In this document: positions 8,460-17,408 of the stretch, piece by piece | Position numbering within the stretch: position 1 is the stretch's first letter | Layout of the letters: each line of letters starts with the position of its first letter | Assembly (NCBI RefSeq): GCF_021654855.1 | Contig: NZ_AP024202.1 | Coordinates: 992,001 to 1,056,000, forward strand | Length of the DNA: 64,000 bases | Origin: Thiomicrorhabdus immobilis | GTDB taxonomy: Bacteria; Pseudomonadota; Gammaproteobacteria; Thiomicrospirales; Thiomicrospiraceae | Direction: 5' to 3' | Notes under the pieces: generated by a model | The model's input: only the letters and a program-made list of their open reading frames with translations | Told to the model about the DNA's origin: nothing | The model's database searches: none | Program-made: the position numbers and the translations under genes

Positions 8460-9845
8460 ATGCTCTTACCTTATCTATCAAGTCAATGTCAGACTGGTCT
8501 TTACCAGGCCTGGTTGTCAGAACCATTTATACTTCATGAAAATGCAGAGAATGGTTTAACTCGAAAAGAAGTGTTTTTAGCTGCGGAGCAATTCCGCAAA
8601 CTTCTTTTCGATAAAAGTCATAATTCAAACTTTTCTTTATTGTTGCTATATCAGCAACGACACCATTTTCTTATCGCACTATTAGCCATTGCAATGCAAA
8701 AAGGCCGGGTTGTTTTACCGCCTAATTTGGCGGACAAAACCTTATCTAATCTAAAAGTCGATATGCCCGATCTTATCGTTCTCAGTAATGATTTACCCGA
8801 TTCTTTAGAAGGTCAGAATCAAATTCAGTCGATTGAGATTGATAAAATTATTCAGGGTGTGAAACATTCAAATATCGAGATTAATGACCAGTGGTTAAGC
8901 GATACGTTGGAGAGCATACAAGATTCAGAGATTTGGCTCTATACTTCTGGTTCGACAGGCCTGCCCAAAAAAGTCATTAAAACTTGGCGTAATATGATGG
9001 GTTCTGCTGAGTTAGCGATAGAACGATTCACTCTTATGAAACCTTGTTATATGGTGACAACGGTTCCTTCACAACATATGTTTGGCCTTGAAACTTCAAT
9101 ATTTTGGCCACTGTTCTCAAGAGCGTCTATTTGGTTTAACAAACCGATGTTTCCAGAAGAGGTTGTTCACGCTTTAAATGCCAATAACGAGCAACCAAGT
9201 TTTCTTGTATCAACGCCATTACATATAAAAAACCTCGTCTCTTCTTCAGCAGAGTGGCCGAATAATCTGACCCGACTACTGTCAGCAACTGCTCCCTTAA
9301 CCAAAGAGTTAGCGGTACAAACTGAATGTGTAATGAATGTCAGTGTTTTTGAGGTATATGGGAGTACAGAAACCGCATCGATAGCCTCAAGACAAACTAC
9401 TCAAACAGACGTTTGGCAGAGTTATTCAGGCGTGGAGTTTACCAAAACCCAAGATGGGGATGTTTTGGTAAAAACAAAAGGCTTGGATAGTTTTCAAGCG
9501 TTAAATGATCAAATAGAACATTTGGATGAAATTAGATTTAGACTCGGAAAGCGCAGTACAGATCTGGTTAAGGTAGCTGGTAAAAGAGCTTCCCTTTCGG
9601 AAATCAATGCTCATTTACAAGCGATTTCTGGTATTGTTGAAGGGGTCTTTATTCAGTGTAAAACTTCTGAGCGATTGGCGGTTTTTGTTGTATCCAAATT
9701 ACCCAAATCGGCTATTCTGGCTGAGCTTAGAAAAAGTATTGATCCCACTTTTTTACCCAGGTCGATTTTTTATATACCGCGCCTTCCTAGAAATGAGTTA
9801 GGTAAGGTTTTATATAGTGATTTGTTTGAAATGTTACCTCGCTAG
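8460..9845 (+). CDS. AMP-dependent synthetase/ligase, aryl starter activation (ApeH-like)
   Basis: 461 residues of the acyl-adenylate-forming superfamily. The AMP-binding loop LYTSGSTGLPKK (about 160-171) and FEVYGSTETASIA (about 298-310) are clear. In aryl-polyene clusters this enzyme adenylates an aromatic acid and loads it on the ACP. It follows the ACP gene by 12 bp without a strong Shine-Dalgarno, suggesting coupling. It is shorter than most CoA ligases, as expected for this subgroup. Codons 16-18 (QAW) are written by a copy of the 12-bp palindrome. Confidence 0.85.
   Translation: MLLPYLSSQCQTGLYQAWLSEPFILHENAENGLTRKEVFLAAEQFRKLLFDKSHNSNFSLLLLYQQRHHFLIALLAIAMQKGRVVLPPNLADKTLSNLKVDMPDLIVLSNDLPDSLEGQNQIQSIEIDKIIQGVKHSNIEINDQWLSDTLESIQDSEIWLYTSGSTGLPKKVIKTWRNMMGSAELAIERFTLMKPCYMVTTVPSQHMFGLETSIFWPLFSRASIWFNKPMFPEEVVHALNANNEQPSFLVSTPLHIKNLVSSSAEWPNNLTRLLSATAPLTKELAVQTECVMNVSVFEVYGSTETASIASRQTTQTDVWQSYSGVEFTKTQDGDVLVKTKGLDSFQALNDQIEHLDEIRFRLGKRSTDLVKVAGKRASLSEINAHLQAISGIVEGVFIQCKTSERLAVFVVSKLPKSAILAELRKSIDPTFLPRSIFYIPRLPRNELGKVLYSDLFEMLPR
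8503..8514. repeat. 12-bp palindrome copy 2 (in CDS)
   Basis: Exact ACCAGGCCTGGT inside the AMP-ligase gene, read as YQAWL. Confidence 0.95.
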
Positions 9846-9883
9846 TTTTTTGGCATGTTAATGAGTTGTGTTAATGAGTGGTT

Positions 9884-10207
9884 ATGAAAAAAGTTGATTC
9901 ATTTAAAATTTCTGCAAATCATCCCAGTCTGCCGGGACATTTTCCAGGTAATTCAATCGTACCCGGAGTCGTTTTGCTGGAACAGCTTGAGTCTATGCTT
10001 GGTAAACACCTGGCTGGCTGGGAAGTCATTGAGTTAATTCAAGTAAAATTTTTATCTCCGACACTTCCAGAACAGGTGATTGAGGTTGAAATAGACCTAA
10101 ACCGATTATATGAGCATAAAACGCTATCTTTTAATTTATTTGATGTTGCTTCTGGCCAAAAAAAAGTCACTGGCAAAATCAAATGTGCAGAGCATAAAGA
10201 TGGATAA
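9884..10207 (+). CDS. 3-hydroxyacyl-ACP dehydratase, hotdog fold (ApeI-like)
   Basis: About 107 residues from the ATG at 9884; a GTG at 9878 is possible. The FabZ-like active-site loop reads LPGHFPGNSIVPGVVLLE. It should dehydrate the 3-hydroxyacyl-ACP intermediate after ketoreduction, leaving the conjugated double bonds of the polyene. It sits 38 bp after the ligase and overlaps the next gene by eight bases. A second dehydratase lies in the opposing operon. Confidence 0.85.
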   Translation: MKKVDSFKISANHPSLPGHFPGNSIVPGVVLLEQLESMLGKHLAGWEVIELIQVKFLSPTLPEQVIEVEIDLNRLYEHKTLSFNLFDVASGQKKVTGKIKCAEHKDG

Positions 10208-11090
10208 GCAGAACTCAAATTGGCAGCAAGAGAAAGAGATGTCCAATGGTTTTTGGCTTGGATTAATTATTAATCTAGCGATTAAACTGCCACGTTGGAG
10301 CATACGTTTGTTGCTTTATCCTATTGTGTTGTTTTATGTATTGATTGCTCCAAAAAAACGCCAAGTTTCAAGACATTATTTATCTCAGGTTTTGCCAGTA
10401 AAACCGAGCATTTTTCATGTTTATAAACATTTTTTTTGGTTCGCTGCGGTTTTGTTGGATAGGGTTTATTTTTTAACGGGTAAATATGATTTATTCTCCA
10501 TTAGCTACCATCATCGACAAGAGGTCATTGATTCATTTGTTAAAAATCCCGGACAGTTTTTTTTAAGTGGTCACTTTGGCAGTGTGGATGCTCTTAAAAC
10601 TCAAGCGATGGATAAACATTATGAAATAAAGCCCGTTATTAAGCTTGATCATAATCAAACCGTTGTTAATTTGATGAAACAACTGAATCCTGAATTTTAT
10701 GAAAATGTCATTCCATATAAGGGGTTGGAAACGACGTTTGAAATTTACGAAAATTTGAAGTCGGGTATTTCCATTGCATTACTTGCAGATAGGCCGATAG
10801 CGGATAGCAAGACGTTGTTGGTTGATTTTTTAGGTGATAAGATTTCGCTACCAGCGGGTATTTTCGAGATGGTAAAGCGTTATCCTTTTCCCGCTAATTT
10901 TTTCTTTTCTCGGTACGAGGGGGGGAACCGTTATTATGTTGAATACATAAAAATGAAACCAAATCATGATGATACGGTACAAATGATTGCACAAACTTTT
11001 GCCGATGCATTGGCTTTACAGTGTAAAAAATCCCCCTATAACTGGTTTAACTTTTACCCTTATTGGATTGAAGCTAGTGATGAAGCTTAA
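10200..11090 (+). CDS. LpxL/HtrB-family acyltransferase
   Basis: 296 residues from the ATG at 10200, overlapping the dehydratase stop; a downstream ATG at 10239 with GAGAAAGAG before it is the alternative. A hydrophobic N-terminal segment (about 20-45) anchors it in the inner membrane. SGHFGSVDAL contains the HX4D catalytic pair. Aryl-polyene clusters carry such an enzyme, thought to join the polyene to a lipid carrier. The protein has LPRWSIRLLLYPIV-like features shared with the family. Confidence 0.85.
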   Translation: MDKQNSNWQQEKEMSNGFWLGLIINLAIKLPRWSIRLLLYPIVLFYVLIAPKKRQVSRHYLSQVLPVKPSIFHVYKHFFWFAAVLLDRVYFLTGKYDLFSISYHHRQEVIDSFVKNPGQFFLSGHFGSVDALKTQAMDKHYEIKPVIKLDHNQTVVNLMKQLNPEFYENVIPYKGLETTFEIYENLKSGISIALLADRPIADSKTLLVDFLGDKISLPAGIFEMVKRYPFPANFFFSRYEGGNRYYVEYIKMKPNHDDTVQMIAQTFADALALQCKKSPYNWFNFYPYWIEASDEA

Positions 11091-11679
11091 CCTGCTCGTT
11101 GTTAACACCATCGTTCTACTTAGCCTGTGTTTTCCAGTGTTAGCCTTTTCTAGTCAGATGGATGTATCTTCTTTATTCAAGGCTTGGAGTCAGGTTGAAA
11201 GGGCAGAAAAAGGTTTTACTGAAGAGCAGTTTGACCCTCTGCTTGAGATTTCACAGCATAAATCGGGTGTGATGCGTTATCGTGCACCCGATTTTCTTGA
11301 ACAGCATTATAAGATGCCGTTTGATGGCAAAATAACGTTTTCTGAAAATATAGTTAAGATTGATTTTCCCAATCGTAAATTAGAGTTGTCTGTTGAGAAT
11401 TCTCCTGAGATTACTCTATTCTCAAGGACTTTTCTGAATATTCTTAATGGTAAGCTTGCTCTGATAAAAAAAGACTTTAAACTCGTATTTTTGGCTCAAG
11501 AAAATAGTCATTGGAAACTCCGATTGATTCCAATTAATCAGATAAAAAGCCAGATCCAAGAAGTATTGTTAATGGGCGACAAGACCGAAATACAATCGAT
11601 TCTGTTTACCCAGGTTTCTGGCGATTGGCGTAAGCTTTCATTACAAGCTCTGCCAACCAATCCTACGTTACTAAAATGA
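11080..11679 (+). CDS. LolA-like outer-membrane lipoprotein carrier protein
   Basis: 199 residues from the ATG at 11080, chosen because it gives a classical signal peptide (MKLNLLVVNTIVLLSLCF, cleavage near FSSQ); the longer frame begins inside the previous gene. The mature part, with KSGVMRYRAPDFLEQHY and KITFSENIVKID, resembles LolA-type half-barrels. It probably shuttles the hydrophobic product through the periplasm with the MMPL exporter encoded next. It overlaps the acyltransferase by 11 bp. Confidence 0.8.
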   Translation: MKLNLLVVNTIVLLSLCFPVLAFSSQMDVSSLFKAWSQVERAEKGFTEEQFDPLLEISQHKSGVMRYRAPDFLEQHYKMPFDGKITFSENIVKIDFPNRKLELSVENSPEITLFSRTFLNILNGKLALIKKDFKLVFLAQENSHWKLRLIPINQIKSQIQEVLLMGDKTEIQSILFTQVSGDWRKLSLQALPTNPTLLK

Positions 11680-11689
11680 CAAATCTAAA

Positions 11690-14014
11690 ATGATAAATCG
11701 CCTTACCCATATTCAGCCATTAATCTGGGTTTTTATTGTCATATTTCTGTGGGCAGGATGGACGTTTTATTTTAATAAATCCCCGTTTCAAAACAATATC
11801 AGTCAATTTTTTCCAAACCAACAGAGTATTGAGTCACAGTACCTAAAAAACCGATTGGCCGAAACTCAGGAGACGAGTTGGTTAATGCTCGCCATTAACC
11901 CAGAGACTTCTCAACAAAAGTTAAATGAGCTGAGCCAGGCTGTTAAATCTCAATTATTAATTTTGCCAGGTGTAAAACAAGTTTTAAATGGCTCTGAAAC
12001 TTTTCAGAGCCCACTACAAGATAAATCAACCCCTAAACTTTATCCTTATCGTTATTTACTCACCCAGTTTGAATCTTCAGAGCTGAAACCTAATATCAAA
12101 AAAAGATGGCAAGAGTACCAATTAGGCTTTGTGTTGGATAAACACTGGTTGTTAGATGATCCTACTTTTCAGTGGGGAATCTATCAAAACCAGTTAAAAC
12201 CCACTTCGCAGCTAGCTAAAGAAAACGGTGTATGGGTCAATGCTGAAAATAACCGTGCATTATTATTGATTAATAGCGAAAAAGACCCGCAAGCCCTCAC
12301 TGATATTGATGAAAAACTGGTCTCTATTTTAGGTAAAGATAATTTTCAGCTGTCTGGCTCTGACTGGGTCGCTTTGCAAGCCGAACAGCAAATTAAACAG
12401 GCAGTTAACTGGATAACGAGTTTAGCGGTTGTTATGGTGTTTTTAGCTCTTTTTGTGGCCTTTCGCTCAACTCAACTTATTTTTTATAGTAGCTTACCTT
12501 TGGTGGTTGCGTTTTTAGTGGGCGTCTTAAGCACAATTAGCTTTTTTGGTCATATGCAGATGATTACCTTGGCTCTCGGTGCTATTTTATTAGGTGTCGC
12601 AATTGATTACCCTATTCACACCATCTCCGCATATCAATCGAGAAAAATTACCGTGGTATTAAGATTATGGCCAACCATTCGTTTGGGGGCATTAACCAGT
12701 GCGTTTGGATTCTTAATGTTATGGTGGACAGATATTGAAGGTTTGCAGCAAATTGCGATATTTGCTTCAAGCGGACTGTTATCCGCGTTATTAGTGACTT
12801 ATGTTCTTAGGCCGTATTTGGCTGAGTTTTATAAGTTTGAAGAGCAGAAAAAGCTTGATGACTCAATTAACCTAAAAACAACCGCTAATGACACAATCCG
12901 TAGCCACCCTAATGTTATTTTTTATTTGTTACCAGGCCTGGTCATTATGGCAGCCATTTTTTATCTCAAACCAATTCAATGGCAGGATGATATTGCCAGT
13001 TTAAGCCCAGTGTCTAAAGAATTAATTTCTACAGATAAGCAATTAAGAGCACTATTTAACTACCAGGAAGTCGGAAAAAAACTGCTTTTACCCGCCGCTA
13101 ATATTGAGTCACTTTTACAAAAAGAAGAAAGCTTATTGGCTGAGTTAAATACGTTAAAAAAATCAGGTGCAATAACACAGTTTCAAATGCTTTCTCAGAT
13201 TCTTCCTAGCCAAGTTGAGCAAGCTCACCGCCAACAAAATGTACCTGAATCAAAGTCGCTTATAACGGACTTAAGCCAAGCTGTTGAAGGGACTGGGTTT
13301 AAAAGTAAACATTTTCAAGTCTTTGTAAATAGCGTAGAGCAGAGCAAAAACTTGCCTTTGTTGACGTATGATCAGTTTATCGATTCGGCAGGGACTTCGG
13401 CACAGTTAGCCAAACAGTTAGCATTGCCTATATCTAATCAAATGATTGGTGTGATTAATCTTTCTGGAGTGTCATCTGACCAAGCTATCCAGGATTTTGT
13501 GACACAACAGAGTAATTTTGGCCTGATTTATTTCAATCAACGAAGCTTGGTGGCCCAGCAAATTTCAGAGATTCGCACCAGGCTATTTCAAATACTCATT
13601 TTTATTATTGCCGTGATTGTCTTGAGTCTTTGGTTGAAATACCGAAATATCAGACCAATATTAACGGTTTTAGCGCCAGTTTTAATGGCCATTGGTTTTA
13701 CATTTGCGACATTTGCATTACTGAATATATCACTGAGTATCTTCCATTTAATGAGCCTAATGCTGGTTGCGGCGATTGGAATTGATTATGCTTTACTGTT
13801 TTTTGAAGGAGCTGTGCAGAAAGAAGATGGTAATGAATGGAGTCGTTCAGTGCTCGTTGCGTTTTTTACTACGGTAGGTTCGTTTAGTATATTAAGTTTA
13901 AGCCAATTAGCGTTACTTCACGCGATTGGCTTAACGGTGCTTATTGGCGTTTTTTGGGTTTACAGTTTGTCGTTTTTTATGTCTAAAAGATTGGCTGTAA
14001 AAAACGATTTTTGA
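11690..14014 (+). CDS. MMPL/RND-family exporter of the polyene cluster
   Basis: 774 residues arranged as a tandem repeat. Each half has one N-terminal transmembrane helix (about 10-28 and 410-428), a periplasmic domain, then a bundle of five helices (about 235-370 and 635-765). GVAIDYPIHTISAY and AAIGIDYALLFFEG are the equivalent proton-relay helices of the halves. It likely moves the lipid-linked polyene to the LolA-like carrier. The PGLV at the start of the second half is written by a palindrome copy. Confidence 0.88.
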   Translation: MINRLTHIQPLIWVFIVIFLWAGWTFYFNKSPFQNNISQFFPNQQSIESQYLKNRLAETQETSWLMLAINPETSQQKLNELSQAVKSQLLILPGVKQVLNGSETFQSPLQDKSTPKLYPYRYLLTQFESSELKPNIKKRWQEYQLGFVLDKHWLLDDPTFQWGIYQNQLKPTSQLAKENGVWVNAENNRALLLINSEKDPQALTDIDEKLVSILGKDNFQLSGSDWVALQAEQQIKQAVNWITSLAVVMVFLALFVAFRSTQLIFYSSLPLVVAFLVGVLSTISFFGHMQMITLALGAILLGVAIDYPIHTISAYQSRKITVVLRLWPTIRLGALTSAFGFLMLWWTDIEGLQQIAIFASSGLLSALLVTYVLRPYLAEFYKFEEQKKLDDSINLKTTANDTIRSHPNVIFYLLPGLVIMAAIFYLKPIQWQDDIASLSPVSKELISTDKQLRALFNYQEVGKKLLLPAANIESLLQKEESLLAELNTLKKSGAITQFQMLSQILPSQVEQAHRQQNVPESKSLITDLSQAVEGTGFKSKHFQVFVNSVEQSKNLPLLTYDQFIDSAGTSAQLAKQLALPISNQMIGVINLSGVSSDQAIQDFVTQQSNFGLIYFNQRSLVAQQISEIRTRLFQILIFIIAVIVLSLWLKYRNIRPILTVLAPVLMAIGFTFATFALLNISLSIFHLMSLMLVAAIGIDYALLFFEGAVQKEDGNEWSRSVLVAFFTTVGSFSILSLSQLALLHAIGLTVLIGVFWVYSLSFFMSKRLAVKNDF
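12931..12942. repeat. 12-bp palindrome copy 3 (in CDS)
   Basis: Exact ACCAGGCCTGGT in the MMPL gene, read as LPGLV at the start of a membrane helix. Confidence 0.95.
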
Positions 14015-14034
14015 GATACATTGAGATAGTAACG

Positions 14035-14787
14035 CTAATCTTGAATGATATTAGGTGATTGGGTTAATGATCTAACCAGGCCTGGTAAGTTCATGCCTTT
14101 TTTTAATAATTTTTTTGCGACCATTAAGGTGATTTGAGTGATATCAAACCCCGCTCTAAAGTGGCTTGCTCTTCGATTCTCGGCATAGATGGTATCGATA
14201 GGAATAAAGGCAAAACCGTAACCTAAGTGAGCCGAGTCAATCAACACTTCACTCTCAAAGACAAAGCCTGATTTATTCTCATAAGGCCGTTTTAGTAATT
14301 TGAGCAGGCTGGAAGGATAGAGGCGAAAACCAGACTGACTATCCGCAATGGGTTTACCCGCCGCCCAGCTAACCCAAAAGTCAGCAATACTATTTGCAAT
14401 ACGTCTTGATCGTGGCGCATTTTGTCGATCTTTTAATCTCGATGCCACACATAAATCGTTTGGATTTTTGGCAAAATAAGCGAGCAGTTTTGGAATATCT
14501 GCAGGATTATGTTGTGCATCTCCATCCAGCGTTATAACCGCTTCAACCCCAAATGATAACGCTTTCTCAAACCCGGCTTGTAGTGCTTTTGCTTTACCAC
14601 CATTAACAGGTAAATCCACTAAAATAGCATCGGTTTTTTTCACCAATTCAGCGGTATCATCCTGCGATGCATCATTTACCACAATCACAATTTTTGACTG
14701 TTTTAATGCTTCGGTGATGACCTGGGTGATGGTTAAGGTTTCATTGTAAGCGGGGATTACTATTGCAAATTGATTTCTATCATTCAT
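14035..14787 (-). CDS. Family 2 glycosyltransferase (DPM/DPG synthase-like)
   Basis: 250 residues with a GT-A fold. FAIVIPAYNE opens the nucleotide-sugar site, VVNDASQDDT and TLDGDAQHNP supply the metal-binding aspartates, and SGFRLY and FESEVL follow. There is no C-terminal membrane domain. It is the last gene of the minus-strand polyene operon, converging on the MMPL gene 20 bp away. It could glycosylate the polyene head or a polyprenyl carrier. A palindrome copy near its C-terminus encodes LPGLV. Confidence 0.85.
   Translation of the reverse strand: MNDRNQFAIVIPAYNETLTITQVITEALKQSKIVIVVNDASQDDTAELVKKTDAILVDLPVNGGKAKALQAGFEKALSFGVEAVITLDGDAQHNPADIPKLLAYFAKNPNDLCVASRLKDRQNAPRSRRIANSIADFWVSWAAGKPIADSQSGFRLYPSSLLKLLKRPYENKSGFVFESEVLIDSAHLGYGFAFIPIDTIYAENRRASHFRAGFDITQITLMVAKKLLKKGMNLPGLVRSLTQSPNIIQD
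14075..14086. repeat. 12-bp palindrome copy 4 (in CDS)
   Basis: Exact ACCAGGCCTGGT near the 3' end of the glycosyltransferase gene, read as LPGLV. Confidence 0.95.
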
Positions 14788-14826
14788 CTAAATTGGGCAT
14801 CCTTTGCAGGTGTTTATTCGTTAGGC

Positions 14827-15531
14827 TTATAAAACTTTATTGAGCATTCTTTGGTTATTTAGAATTTTGCTGATAAATAAACCAGTATGGTACCAGTTTA
14901 AAAATAAGGCTTCTAAAGATAATTTATATAACTGACTGAGGTTAAGCTGATAAGTTGTTTCTGCAGGTAAAAAAGTGCTTGTGAACCCTAGGTTTTTGGC
15001 GATGATTGAACAGCGTAACAAGTGGTAACGGTTTGATATAACGACCACCTCTAATGGTACTTGTTGTTCAAGTAACAGTTTTCGAGTCTGTTTTAAGTTT
15101 TCTAAAGTGTTTCTCGACTTGTCTTCTACTAGGATATTAACGTTTTTCTTTTGGCAGAGACGGGCTTCTGTGAATAGTGAATTGAAGTATTTTAAGCCTG
15201 CTTGTGCTTCACTGACTGTATTTGTATGTGTGAATCCTCCCTGAAAGATTAAGGTCTTAGGGTGGAGGTTTTCTAAAGCTTGGTAGGCAGCAATTATCCG
15301 CTGTTTATATTCTAAATCTATTTGATTCTGTTGAAGTTTTTTTCCGAATATAATCCAGGTGCCAATGGTTTCTTTAGGAATGACTGTTTTAGAGGCGACT
15401 TTGTAGGCTTGATAAAACTGCCATATTAAAGGCAAACCTAGCAATATTGCAGCCCAGATAAAAGAAAGGGATAGCATTAATATGCCATCCCAATTAATTC
15501 CTGATTTCTGATTGCTCGAAGTTAGGTACAC
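14827..15531 (-). CDS. YdcF/ElyC-like DUF218 membrane protein
   Basis: 234 residues with one N-terminal transmembrane helix (about 18-40) and a DUF218-type domain. Family marks include IFQGG (about 98), SEAQAGLKYF (about 109), VEDKSRNTLENLKQ (about 136) and VVISNRYHLLRC (about 165). DUF218 proteins act in envelope biogenesis with unknown chemistry. The start is GTG with little Shine-Dalgarno, 11 bp after the lipoprotein stop, so coupling is likely. Its presence inside the polyene operon is not a standard cluster component I can name. Confidence 0.7.
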   Translation of the reverse strand: MYLTSSNQKSGINWDGILMLSLSFIWAAILLGLPLIWQFYQAYKVASKTVIPKETIGTWIIFGKKLQQNQIDLEYKQRIIAAYQALENLHPKTLIFQGGFTHTNTVSEAQAGLKYFNSLFTEARLCQKKNVNILVEDKSRNTLENLKQTRKLLLEQQVPLEVVVISNRYHLLRCSIIAKNLGFTSTFLPAETTYQLNLSQLYKLSLEALFLNWYHTGLFISKILNNQRMLNKVL

Positions 15532-15542
15532 TTTATGGGCTT

Positions 15543-16118
15543 TTAACTATCACCATGATAAGAATTGTTGACTGGATTTTCTAACCATTTAACGGCATCT
15601 TCCGCATTAGCTTCAACGGTTCTACCAAGAACTGAACAAGACCCTTTAAAGCCTGCAAACATACCACCTCCAGAAGTACGTCCAAAGATACCTTGAGAAA
15701 CCGGCTTCCCATCTTTAAATAAAATTAACTGCATTTGAGTATATTTTCTATGCCCAATAAATGCATTTCCACCGTTATGTATATGAGTAAATTCTGTTTT
15801 TAGATAATAACCATTAACATTAGAGTTTTCCTCTGAAAGAACCTTAACAGAAATTCCTTTATCTTCAGCTTGTTTTTTAAATAAGACTGAAAACTTGGCT
15901 GGTAAGTTACATTCTGTAACCGCTTTATGATTGATGTCTGGCCCGCTTTTAACGAAAGCAATTTGCGGCAATGAAATGGAAGTGATTTTTTCATTCATTG
16001 GTAGTGCAGATGCAGCTGTATTAGTTGGTTGGACTTGATTCCCCCCGCATGCAACCAAAAAAGAAGTGGATAATAAAATTAAGGTTAATTGATAGTTTTT
16101 CAAGTTGATTTTTAGCAT
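15543..16118 (-). CDS. Lipoprotein of unknown function in the polyene operon
   Basis: 191 residues. A lipobox LVAC at about residues 21-24 follows a hydrophobic signal, so the mature protein is lipid-anchored, and the GG after the cysteine favours the outer membrane. The remainder (TEFTHIHNGGNAFIG, SQGIFGRTSGGGMFAGFKG) matches no family I recognise with confidence. AAGAG precedes the start. It lies between the ketoreductase and the DUF218 gene and may assist delivery of the polyene lipid. Confidence 0.75.
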   Translation of the reverse strand: MLKINLKNYQLTLILLSTSFLVACGGNQVQPTNTAASALPMNEKITSISLPQIAFVKSGPDINHKAVTECNLPAKFSVLFKKQAEDKGISVKVLSEENSNVNGYYLKTEFTHIHNGGNAFIGHRKYTQMQLILFKDGKPVSQGIFGRTSGGGMFAGFKGSCSVLGRTVEANAEDAVKWLENPVNNSYHGDS

Positions 16119-16199
16119 TAAACATACTCTTTGGTTAAGTTCAAAAAAATAAATTTACAAGCAACTTATTATAAGTGATTTTACTGTAAATGTACGTTT

Positions 16200-16934
16200 T
16201 TATATCATTCCTCCATTGATTGAAAAGGTTTGTCCTGTAATATAGCTCGCTTTATCCGAGGCTAAAAAGCTGACTAAATCGGCGACTTCTTGAGGTTTTC
16301 CTGCTCTTTGCATTGGCACGACTTGGTTTAATCTTTCTGGGGGAAAGCTCGAATTTGCCATCTCACCCTCAATGACACCTGGTGCAACTACATTTACCGT
16401 AATTTTACGTGAGGCCAATTCGAGTGCCAGCGACTTACTTGCCCCAATTAATCCCGCTTTTGCTGCGGCATAATTGGTTTGGCCACGATTTCCCATTACG
16501 CCCGCTACCGAAGCGATATTAATCACACGACCCCAGCGAGTTCTAATCATGGGAAGTAATAACGGTTGGGTGACATTGAAAAAACCATCCAGTGAAACCG
16601 CAATGACTTTTTGCCACTGTTGGTGGGTCATTCCTGCCATGACGGCATCATCATGAATGCCAGCATTATTGATTAATATTTGCACAGGCCCTGTAGCTAA
16701 TATTTTTTCAATGCCAGCCTCTACAGCATTAATATCCGTTAAATCGAAGCAAATGGGATGGGCTAATCCACCTTGATTATTGATTTTTTCAGCGAGTAAT
16801 TCGGCTTTATTCAGTTGTGAGTTGGCATGAATCCAAACTTCATAACCATCCATAGCAAGTTGGTTTGCGATGGTTGCGCCTATATCGCCACTGCCTCCAG
16901 TGACGAGTGCCTTTATTCTCGATTTTTCTGTCAT
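16200..16934 (-). CDS. 3-oxoacyl-ACP reductase, SDR family (FabG/ApeQ-like)
   Basis: 244 residues, a classical short-chain dehydrogenase. The cofactor motif is TGGSGDIGA (about 12-20), NNAG is near 90, and the catalytic Ser-Tyr-Lys set appears in NIASVAGVMGNRGQTNYAAAKAG (split reading: IASVAG and YAAAKAG). It reduces the 3-keto group after each ketosynthase cycle with NADPH. It lies 24 bp after the dehydratase in the minus-strand operon. Confidence 0.88.
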   Translation of the reverse strand: MTEKSRIKALVTGGSGDIGATIANQLAMDGYEVWIHANSQLNKAELLAEKINNQGGLAHPICFDLTDINAVEAGIEKILATGPVQILINNAGIHDDAVMAGMTHQQWQKVIAVSLDGFFNVTQPLLLPMIRTRWGRVINIASVAGVMGNRGQTNYAAAKAGLIGASKSLALELASRKITVNVVAPGVIEGEMANSSFPPERLNQVVPMQRAGKPQEVADLVSFLASDKASYITGQTFSINGGMI

Positions 16935-16958
16935 ATTTTGCCTATTGAATCTGAATTT

Positions 16959-17408
16959 TTAATCTGAATTGGGATGTATCACCATGACTCTGGCAGAGCA
17001 AATGTTTCTTAACTGAGCGTCGGTAATAAAAAACTCGTAGAGTTTACTGGTTTCGTCACGCATTACCGAATTTGCTGCAATCTCCAAAAACTCCGTGAGT
17101 GGATCAAACTCGCCCCATTTAACGGCTTTTACCGTGGCAATATACCCTAACTTAGGCTCGTTATTATCTGAATCCCGTTCCAGTAAGCCACCATGTACCG
17201 CTATGGCTTGGGCACCATATTCAATTAAATGCATTTTTGAGAGTTTGCCATCTGTCTTTAACGGATTATCTGCATTGAGGTGCGACTTTGTTCGGCAAAC
17301 AATCGCTTCATCGGAAAAAGAGATAACTTGCTCCAATAAACACATGCCGCCAGCATGAGGAATCATCGCTTCAATATCTGGCTTGGTCAGAATAGCTGTT
17401 GCGGTCAC
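16959..17408 (-). CDS. 3-hydroxyacyl-ACP dehydratase, hotdog fold (ApeP-like)
   Basis: 149 residues of the FabA/FabZ-like hotdog superfamily. IPHAGGMCLLEQV (about 16-28) carries the active-site histidine, and HLIEYGAQAIAVHGG contains the glutamate/aspartate position and central helix. Aryl-polyene systems pair two such small dehydratases, this one and the one at 9884. Its start overlaps the stop of the chain-length factor gene by four bases. Confidence 0.85.
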   Translation of the reverse strand: MTATAILTKPDIEAMIPHAGGMCLLEQVISFSDEAIVCRTKSHLNADNPLKTDGKLSKMHLIEYGAQAIAVHGGLLERDSDNNEPKLGYIATVKAVKWGEFDPLTEFLEIAANSVMRDETSKLYEFFITDAQLRNICSARVMVIHPNSD